Positions 56,678-64,000 of a stretch of 64,000 bases of DNA are shown piece by piece. The notes under the pieces are model-generated. The model made no database searches, was not told the origin of the DNA, and saw nothing but the letters and a program-made list of their open reading frames with translations. Each line of letters starts with the position of its first letter. Positions within the stretch are counted from its first letter, which is position 1. The translations under genes were made by a program, and so were the position numbers. The stretch is from NCBI GenBank assembly GCA_039881045.1, contig JAYWVB010000007.1:682001-746000 (forward strand). Reading direction: 5' to 3'. The stretch comes from Chaetomium olivaceum. Taxonomy: Eukaryota > Ascomycota > Sordariomycetes > Sordariales > Chaetomiaceae.

Positions 56678-58348
56678 AGGCTTTTTCCTTGACAAGGATC
56701 TAATTGACCATTCATTTCTGGCAGCAGGTTCTGTATATACAAACGAGACATTTTAGAAGCGAGGCGGGTTGGGCGCATACTTTGGAGCTGTATATATCAA
56801 GCCCATGGTTTACACGAGACGTTTGGTTTTTTTTCTTTGGGGCTCTCAATGGAACGGGCGGCACATTTGCATGGAATGATCTAGTTACCAAAATTATGAT
56901 TGTTTCTGAAAGTAAACAAGCAAATCACATTCACAACCAACATCTATAGTGACCCTCACATTCGTTTTCACAACGAACACACCATCAATCACACTCCACT
57001 CACACTTCCTAAACACAACAAACCAATCCAGCAAAGGTCCAAACACTTTACATACATTAGCCTACTTTGTACGCGCATCATCGGACAGTAAGAAAAACTC
57101 CCCGTCCCCGTCCGTCCCAGCGTTTCAGCCAGGCCCGAGTTTCAGACCCAGCCCGTCAGACAAAGCACGACCTCCAAGAACACGTGGATCACGCCGCGCC
57201 GTCGCGTCAAGCGCCCGTCCCCATCATTCGAACGCCACCCGACCTGCAATGCAAAAAAATTAAAAAAGGCAGGCAAATTGCAGCTGCAGGACTGTGTGCC
57301 CAGCGCTTGATGCAAAACATCCATTCAGCTAACCTCCCTTCCTTCCGGTGCGGAGGCGGAGGAGGAGGATTTCGGGTTAGGAGTCTTGGAAAGGGGGGGG
57401 GATGAATCTGGGATCTGGAACACGCAAGCCCTGCGTCTCAGGTTCCGCTGACAGTGACAGACACAGACAGACAGACAGGTCCATGCCAAGCCGAAACGGT
57501 TCGGGTGCCAAGGAGAAACATGCTCTCTCCCACGGACACTGCAGCTGCACCGCAACCACTGCGGGAAAAAAGATCACGGGGAAAGGTACGGATACGGACG
57601 GGTAGTATTCTATGGGGTATGGAAGTGTTTACTCCGTCCCGCGCGCACCCCTTCAAGCTTGGTAGGAAGCAAGTCCAAACGGGCGCGTCTCACCAATTGA
57701 CCAACCAAACCGCCCATTACACACCAGACACAGCACCTACCTAACTCTCCCGTAGCGAAACAAAACAGGGTGATTGATGATGACGACGACGACGACAAAT
57801 GACGATGACATGTCCGCAGTCCACCCGCGGCAGGCCATCCCATCCTGATGAGGGGAACGACCCGGCCGAGGGCGTGCCCGGATTCCAGGCTACTTGCAAA
57901 AGGGGTTTCATATCAGCACATCTTCGGCACAACCACAGCCATCGAGCTCGAATCTGCCCCCCCGAGAGGGAAGGAGAAACGGGCGGCTGAATTGCAATTT
58001 GACATCCGTGCTTTGTCTTGTTCTTAAGAACATGATATGATAAGCCAACCAACCGACCAAGCCGGGTTGACTGTGGGTTAGTGAACGCCGAACAGGAAGA
58101 AGGGAAGGGGAACCAAGATCAAAAGCACACGCGTGTATTATGTCAGTATTAAATGCTCGCTTCCCCAGCCTGGATTCCATACCCGCGCCAGATCCCGCGC
58201 CAACCGCCAGTTCGCTCGTAGGAATCGTGTGTGTACATGACCACCAGTATCGAAGGGTATGTGTCATTAGGAAAGGTATATAGAAACTTTGAACCCGAAA
58301 AATCTTGCATCACCTCCGACCTAATCCGGTCGGGTAGATCTCGCCGTC
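56678..58348. other. convergent intergenic region, no gene seen
   Basis: About 1.7 kb between the stops of the protease and squalene synthase genes. It contains small low-complexity tracts (GAC repeats near 57780-57796, poly-G near 57395). Frames are short and overlapping. Confidence 0.5.
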
Positions 58349-60241
58349 TCAGAGCTCGTCGCGGCCCGGGATGAGAGACGGGGTGACCTTCGGGGCGCTG
58401 CCACCGAGGAAGTCGTCCACGCGGTTGAAAAATTCGTCCATGTGGGCGCCCATGAACCATGCAAGTCCGACCTGTGGCTGGGGTTAGCAAAATGTTCGGC
58501 TCCACAGCGGGGCGGAGAATCCCCTGTTCCGTGAGCAAGGGGTGGGTGTTTCCATACCATCATAAGCCCGATGAGGATGAGAGTTGCCATCGCAGACGCG
58601 ACCAATATGAACGCCTCGCCAGTGTCCATGGTGGGCTCGGCCGGCTTTGCAGCCGCTTCGACCTTCTTGGGGTCTTGGGTAGGGAAGATGGACTCGATAA
58701 ATTGTTCAATCTGGCAGTTTTGTTAGATGATGAGACTCTGACAATGCACAAGGAAGTCAAGCTGCATACCTTGCCGCACTGGGTGCTAATAGCCAAGAAG
58801 TTGGGGTCCCTCGGGTCGTTCTTCTTGTGTATCCTCCTGATGTACCTCCGGAATACGTCGCATAGTACGCGCAGGTTTTGCGTCGACTCAATCATGAGCT
58901 GGCAAGCGTCGCCCTTGGTGATCTTGATGTTCTTTTCGAAAACGGCCGGGTTGCGGAACACAAGCTCCAGTGTTGCGATGGCCATGCTCTGGGGAATGGC
59001 AACAAAGTTGAAGACACTCTGGTCGCGGATACCAGCCATGTAGAACAGGCACTCGTCGGCGTGCTTGAGGGCGTTCAGGACCATGTGCGAGCTGCACTGG
59101 AGCGCCTTCTCGCGGTTCTCGAGCGCAAACAGGTCATCCCACTTGTCGACATACTGGCTCCAGATCTCCTTGGGCCAGAAGCGCCGCTTGTCGACCCAGT
59201 CCTCGTGCACATCACGGATGATGTTCGTCTTCTGCAGCATCTGCCCCATGCTCTCCGTGAGGTCGGTGCGTACGAGCAGCTGCGGGTTGGCAAGCTCGCT
59301 CTCGACAAACAAACGTGTCAGGCCGTCGCCCACCAGGCCGGCGACGTAGTGGCAGTACAGCTCGTACTCCTCAATGGTGTTGACGCCGTTGATGTTGTGC
59401 TCGGCGTTCAAGGCGTAGTCGGCCATGCCGTTGCCCATCTTGATGGTGATGTCCTTGATGATCTCATAATAGGGCTTCTTGACCTTCTTCAGCTCGACAA
59501 TGACGCTGTCAAAGTGTACGAGGAGCTCGCGGTCCTTCTCATTGGGCCCGTTCTTGTCAAATGTCCACCCATCCTGCTCCATGTTCTCGGAGAAGTTCCG
59601 CAGAAGCGGCTCCTTCTCCTTGATATCGATCGTCATGTCATCCTCAATGGTGTCCAGGCCACGGAGTACCAGGTAGAAGAGGCAGATGGGCATCAGCAGT
59701 TCGGGGTTCAGCTCCTTGATAACAGCGGAAAATGACCGGGAGGTCAAGTCGAGGTATTTGAAGCATGCCGTCTCCGTTTCCGTCTCGTCCGAAGGATCGC
59801 GCCTATGGACAGGCTCGTGCCATACCTTCCTGCAAAGCGAATTAGTAAAAAGATCGGGATGGTTGTTTGGGGGGTGTAGCAGTGCATACCATTGGATAAT
59901 GGACCGAAGCTGGTTCGGGTGGAAGAGGAAAATAGAGGGCTTTCTGAGCGGTTTTCCGTTCGGTCTGTGTTCCAGCGGGAGAGAAGTGTCGTCGGTGAGA
60001 CACGGGGGCGGGTGATTAGGTTGATGGAAGAAGAGATAGTCGTCAAAAGGGTTCAGCTCCCAAGATAGCGTGTCCCTGAAGTCGTCGTCGTCGTTACAGC
60101 TCGTAATGACCCCGTGAATGATGAACTTCGCGTCAAGAAAGAAAAGGACACGCGCTGGGGAATCCAACGGCGAAGTTGCGGAGAAGACAGACTTACCCCA
60201 AGAGAAAGGGATCGAGGTTCCACAGAAATTGTCTGCTCCAT
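58349..60241 (-). CDS. ERG9: squalene synthase (farnesyl-diphosphate farnesyltransferase)
   Basis: It joins two farnesyl diphosphates to squalene, the first committed step to ergosterol, on the ER membrane. Supported exons are 59943-59890, 59829-58770, 58710-58558 and 58471-58349. Motifs: FHPNQLRSIIQW, then KVWHEPVHRRDPSDETETE, CLFYLVLRGLDTIEDDMT (first Asp-rich motif), YCHYVAGLVGDGLTRLF, and NIIRDVHEDWVDKRRFWPKE (second). Next is YMAGIRDQSVFNFVAIPQSM. The C-terminal anchor is AFILVASAMATLILIGLMMV with GLAWFMGAHMDEFF. The first coding exon is not settled. An ATG at 60241 (MEQTISVEPRSLSLG) is followed by a strong GTAAGT donor but does not join in phase with the acceptor at 59944. An in-frame ATG at 60350 reaches the homology only through low-quality sequence. 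The enzyme core is intact. Confidence 0.95.
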
Positions 60242-61349
60242 CAGCCTGGACGGAAAAATGGACTGGTCCCTGACCGACCTGAGCGACCCCAACGCGTGGC
60301 GGCCCCACTGTTTCCCGGGCCGGCCACCGATCCCATCTCTCATTCGCCATTTACACGTGGCCAGAGCTTCTTTGCAGGGGTTCCTGAGCTGCTTCTTCGT
60401 TGTCCTGAAGAAAATCCATATCCATCAGTGCCATCCCAGGCGCTCTGGTGCGTATGCTTTTGTTACACGTCGAATATCAAAACAAATATCACAACATTCG
60501 GACGGGTTGCTATATCGGTGTCTTACGCAAGCTCTATGCCAAGAAGTCTGTCCACCCACACAGAAAGTGTGGTGATCCGAATTGGGGCGGACAACCTCCA
60601 AGTAAATCCAAATCCGTCCCCGGTTGGTTCTTCAGTGTGGGTTGGGTGGTGGTGGAGCCTGCAGGATTCCGGGTTGACGGGAGTATCGTGCCGGGAGGAT
60701 CGATCGCGCCTGAGATGCTTCGAGAGGCAATCTTGCGGCTGCAATGGAATCTTGCGCAGATTCAACTCAGAATTCAGGGTCGACTCAGAGGCATGAAAAT
60801 TATCCGTCAGGTACGGGGGCTGGCCACGAGGTAACTCTGATTCTCAGGGGTGAGACATGCATCTCCGTTCGGGGTGGACATTAACAGACAGCCCCGACGG
60901 TGCATTGCACCGTAACGAAGTACCTGACCTACCCCGCGATTGATCCCCACCACAGTGCCACAGCATCCCGATGCGGGAACCACGGAACTGGCCAGCGCCG
61001 TTGCATCCAGTCCAAACTACGACTGGCTTGCCGTTTTATGCTCGGCTCTCGGTATGATGTGTAGACTGGTAGTAGACGGCAGCACGGCCAATCTGCTCGG
61101 CTTTCTTATTACCACGGTAGCCCCAACTGTGATGGGTGTCATTTGACAAACGGGGACCACGTTGACACGCCCAAGTCACATATTTCGGCTCTTCAAGCCG
61201 TGTTCTCGCCATGATCTCGGTGGGGTTTTGCCGCTCTTTCTGTTGTTGCTTGCGGGTTCCATCGTTTGCAGACGATCTTCAAGGACCCATCTTATTCTTG
61301 ACTTAACAGACACAACAAAACAAGAACATCAATCCTTGAAGGTTCGAAT
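60242..61349. other. divergent promoter region, no gene seen
   Basis: About 1.1 kb between the ERG9 5' region (minus) and the epimerase start (plus). Plus-strand frames at 60114-60834 overlap each other and the ERG9 5' end, and have no domain. Confidence 0.5.
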
Positions 61350-62334
61350 ATGGCGGCACCAAACGGGACAAACGGGACAAACGGGACCCAGCAGCACCGC
61401 TTCCTAATCTGGGGTGGCGATGGTTGGGTTGCGGGGCCATCTCAAGGCCTTGTTAGAGAAGCAGGGCAAGGAAGCACATGCGACAACGGTTCGGATGGAA
61501 AACCGCGAGGCCGTCATCCAGGAGCTCGACCGGATCCGGCCAACTCACGTCCTTAAACGCAGCTGGCTGCACTGGGCGGCCCCAACGTCGACTGGTGTGA
61601 GGACAACAGGGAGGCCACTATCAGATCCAACGTCATCGGCACGCTGAATCTTGCGGCTGCTGCTTCCTCCAGGGCATCCACTGCACCGTCTTCGCCACCG
61701 GATGCATCTACCAGTACACGATGAGACGCATCCTTTGGACGGGCCGGGCTTTCTCGAGACCGACCCGGCCAACTTTGCCGGCAGCTTCTACTCCATGACC
61801 AAGGCGCATGTCGAAGAGGTAACCTTTCCCTGGCCACGCTTTGCCGTGATGATACTAACAGGCGGTCTTTTGGTCGCTGGCTAGATCATCAAGCATTACA
61901 ATAACTGCCTGATCCTTCGATTGCGCATGCCCGTCTCAGACGACCTACACCCGCGGAATTTCGTGACCAAGATCTCCAAGTACGATCATGTGGTGGACAT
62001 TCCCAACAGTAACACCATCTTGACGGATTTACTCCCGGCATCAGTTCTGTTGGCTGAACACGGCGAGGTGGGGGTCTACAACTTTACGAACCCAGGCGCA
62101 ATATCGCACAACGAGGTGCTCTCCTTGTTCCGCGATATTATTCGCCCATCGTATACGTGGAAGAACTTCAGTGTCGAGCAGCAGGCCAAAGTCATCAAGG
62201 CCGGCCGCAGCAACTGTAAGTTGGATACTGCCAAGCTGGTATCCAAGCTGAAGGAGTATGGCTATGAGCTGCCCGAGATTCACGAAGCTTACCGAATGTG
62301 CTTTGAGAGAATGAAGGCTGCAGGTATTAAGTAA
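61350..62334 (+). CDS. UDP-4-keto-6-deoxyglucose 3,5-epimerase/4-reductase-like, five frame breaks
   Basis: NAD(P)-dependent extended SDR enzyme of the type that completes UDP-rhamnose synthesis in fungi (the uer/BcER type in Botrytis). ATG at 61350, then a short GTN-rich tract, and the Rossmann motif RFLIWGGDGWVAG. In the next frames come HLKALLEKQGKEAHATTVRM, ENREAVIQELDRIRPTHVL, and NFAGSFYSMTKAHVEE (catalytic Tyr-x3-Lys). The intron 61819-61884 has an ACTAAC branch. The second exon, IIKHYNNCLILRLRMPVSDD, LHPRNFVTKISKYDHVVDIP, NFTNPGAISHNEVLSLFRDI, and AGRSNCKLDTAKLVSKLKEY, is intact to the TAA at 62332. Between 61433 and 61718 the frame breaks five times (extra G, A and C; two missing bases). 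Residues between breaks are well conserved, so indel errors are the simplest reading. The product assignment is by resemblance to fungal rhamnose enzymes. Confidence 0.85.
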
Positions 62335-62895
62335 ATACAACAAGGAGGATAGGGGGCTCAAATAACAATGAGGTCGATTATTCGTATGTACATTGTAGGT
62401 AATGTACTTGTGTTTATTGAGTTAGAATCAATCGACGCTCACGTCGAGCTTGCGCGTGTATTGGTTGGCTGAAAACTTATGCCGGACTTCGGCATGAGAC
62501 GACCCCGCTAACACCCCCACTGACGAGTCTGCCCACGACAACCCGGAGATTTCTGTGGCTGAGATACGTAATTTGGCTTGGTTCTGCCTGGCTTTTGGGC
62601 TTTTGCATCCACTATGTCAGTCTCTCGACGCAATAATACTTGGGAAGTTAAATACGACAAGTCTCTATTGTTCATATCTACGCAATCTGATCACATGCTG
62701 TGATTCCCTTCTGAGGCAAACAACCACTTCACACCAACTTCGCAGCCCCCGCCTCTCTACCTCCGGGAGAACCATTCCCTTCACCGCACTTGGAACCCAG
62801 CGCATTTTAGGCGAACCCGACGCCGCAAACGCATACGGCGTGGAGACCTAACCACAACCGACACTTCGGGCGCATTCATATCTTTCTCTGTCGCC
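62335..62895. other. intergenic, no gene seen
   Basis: About 560 bases between the epimerase stop and the J-protein start. It holds the J-protein promoter and a probable 3' UTR. Confidence 0.5.
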
Positions 62896-64000
62896 ATGGT
62901 GGTCGACACAGCATACTACGACATCCTGGGCGTTCAGCCGACGGCCACCGAGCTCGAGATCAAGAAGGCCTACCGCAAGCTCGCCATCGTGCACCATCCC
63001 GGTAAGTGGGCGCGTCTTTCTCTCGCCGTCGCTGCCCACCGGCTCCTCTCCCTCTCCGACCCCAAAACTGACCGGCCTCCTCCGTCCCAGACAAGAACCC
63101 GAATGATCCCAGCGCCCACGCCAAGTTCACAAGAGATCGGCGAGGCCTACCAAGTGCTATCCAACGATGACCTGCGCAAAGCCTACGACAAGTTTGGCAA
63201 GGAGTCGGCCCGCCCCTCCGAGGGGTTCGTCGACCCGGCCGAGTTCTTTACAAGTATCTTTGGCGGCGAGGCCTTTATGAACTGGATCGGCGAGATCAGT
63301 CTTATGAAGGACCTGACCGCCACCATGGATATCACTATGACCGCTGCCGAAGAGGAGGAGCAAGAAGCGGCTGCGGCAGCTGCTGCCGCTGCTGCCGCTG
63401 GCGGAGAGACAAAAGACACAGCGGCGGAGGATGACGAGTTCCCCGATACGGAGAAAGCGAAGCGGGAGAGCATGAAGGCTGCCGAGGCTGGCTTCGCGGC
63501 CTCATCATCGAGCGAAAAGAAACCCGTACCGACAGTCGTGGTCGACGACGAGAAGTACGCCGACGCCCCACCCCCCTACACAAAAGTTCCCTCTCCGGGT
63601 CCCAGTTCCAGGGCCACAACGCCGCTCGGCGGCCGCACCCAGATCCCCATTCGACCAGCCATCATGGACCGGCCGTCCGACGACGCCGCAACGGACGACT
63701 CGGCGTCGCACGACGGGAAGCGCAAGGACAAGAAGTCGAAATCGGGCATGAGCAAGGAGCAAAGGGAGAAGCTGGCGGCGTACGAGAAGGAGCGGGCCAA
63801 GATCCGGCAGGACCGCGTCGACACGCTAGCACAAAAGCTGCTGGACCGGCTGTCGGTGTGGACGGAGGACGGCGGACGGGGCAAGGACGTGACGGCCGCC
63901 TTCCAGGAGAAGACGCGGCTCGAGAGGTGGAGGAGCTCAAGATGGAGTCATTCGGCATCGACATCCTGCACGCCATCGGCGCCACCTACGTCAGCAAGGC
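62896..64000 (+). CDS. J-domain co-chaperone, CAJ1/DJP1-like, 5' part
   Basis: ATG at 62896 with GCCATGG context. The J-domain starts MVVDTAYYDILGVQPTATEL, then EIKKAYRKLAIVHHP. The HPD motif is split by an intron (63002-63090), and the sequence goes on DKNPNDPSAHAKF, EIGEAYQVLSNDDLRKAYDK. After it is the DnaJ-X region (EFFTSIFGGEAFMNWIGEIS), with a poly-Ala stretch, an acidic and Ser/Pro-rich linker, and basic KRKDKKSKSGMSKEQREKLA followed by a helical part. One extra base lies at about 63128-63132 and one missing at about 63921-63925; otherwise conserved. The gene is cut by the window end at SKA. In yeast, Caj1 and Djp1 assist Hsp70 at membranes and peroxisomal import; the role here is by family. 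Confidence 0.88.
   Translation, partial: MVVDTAYYDILGVQPTATELEIKKAYRKLAIVHHPGKWARLSLAVAAHRLLSLSDPKTDRPPPSQTRTRMIPAPTPSSQEIGEAYQVLSNDDLRKAYDKFGKESARPSEGFVDPAEFFTSIFGGEAFMNWIGEISLMKDLTATMDITMTAAEEEEQEAAAAAAAAAAAGGETKDTAAEDDEFPDTEKAKRESMKAAEAGFAASSSSEKKPVPTVVVDDEKYADAPPPYTKVPSPGPSSRATTPLGGRTQIPIRPAIMDRPSDDAATDDSASHDGKRKDKKSKSGMSKEQREKLAAYEKERAKIRQDRVDTLAQKLLDRLSVWTEDGGRGKDVTAAFQEKTRLERWRSSRWSHSASTSCTPSAPPTSAR

Noticed and set aside
58878..59735. Plus-strand frame of 285 codons
   Set aside because: Exact antisense of the squalene synthase catalytic exon.
1..64000. CRISPR arrays, insertion sequences with intact transposase, 5S or other rRNA genes
   Set aside because: None seen; repeats present are microsatellites, ankyrin units and short diverged copies.

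Overview
The window is nuclear DNA of a filamentous ascomycete, most likely a Sordariomycete near the Sordariales. The evidence is short GT-AG introns of about 50-110 bases, often with a CTAAC-type branch site, ACCATGG-like start contexts, and typical fungal families: HET, Clr5-ankyrin, PD-(D/E)XK_12-like, Pth11-like fungal rhodopsin, I9/S8 subtilisin, GH11 xylanase and ERG9. Genes lie on both strands with separate promoters. There are no operons, CRISPR arrays or rRNA genes; one tRNA-Asn is present. Exons were assembled by eye from six-frame reading, splice-site logic and family resemblance; no alignment or search was run.

Layout. 1-13.3 kb is accessory in character: the 3' end of a DUF2235 (Tle1-like) hydrolase, a six-exon GH11 xylanase, a PD-(D/E)XK nuclease-like protein divergent from a kinase-like protein, an orphan gene, and a HET-domain protein. 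14.1-15.3 kb holds a tail-to-tail pair of small mitochondrial genes (LYRM2-type assembly factor and ribosomal protein bL36m). 16.3-26.8 kb holds an amidohydrolase, tRNA-Asn, a GMC oxidoreductase, a fungal rhodopsin-like membrane protein and an MDR reductase. 26.8-30.3 kb has no convincing gene but a short interstitial telomere repeat. 30.3-33.5 kb is a Clr5-ankyrin gene with nearly identical repeat units, followed by AT-rich DNA.

34.4-51.7 kb is mostly core: a ten-exon amidase, pantetheine-phosphate adenylyltransferase (CAB4), a DCAF7/WDR68-type WD40 protein, elongation factor 1-beta, translin-associated factor X, the GPI mannosyltransferase GPI14/PIG-M, an F-box protein and a single-pass membrane glycoprotein. 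51.7-55.3 kb is a gene-poor stretch ahead of a secreted subtilisin-like protease. The right end holds squalene synthase (ERG9), a UDP-4-keto-6-deoxyglucose 3,5-epimerase/4-reductase-like gene, and the start of a CAJ1/DJP1-like J-protein that runs off the window.

Two themes stand out. First, several otherwise well-conserved genes carry isolated one-base frame breaks, often in homopolymers (GMC oxidase, GPI14, epimerase, J-protein, ankyrin gene, orphan gene, rhodopsin-like gene). I saw no clear in-frame nonsense changes between them, which fits uncorrected indels in the assembly better than real pseudogenes. Second, genes of families linked to fungal self/non-self recognition and nucleic-acid processing cluster at the left end, with the Clr5-ankyrin gene further right. 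Whether this is a working module is inference.
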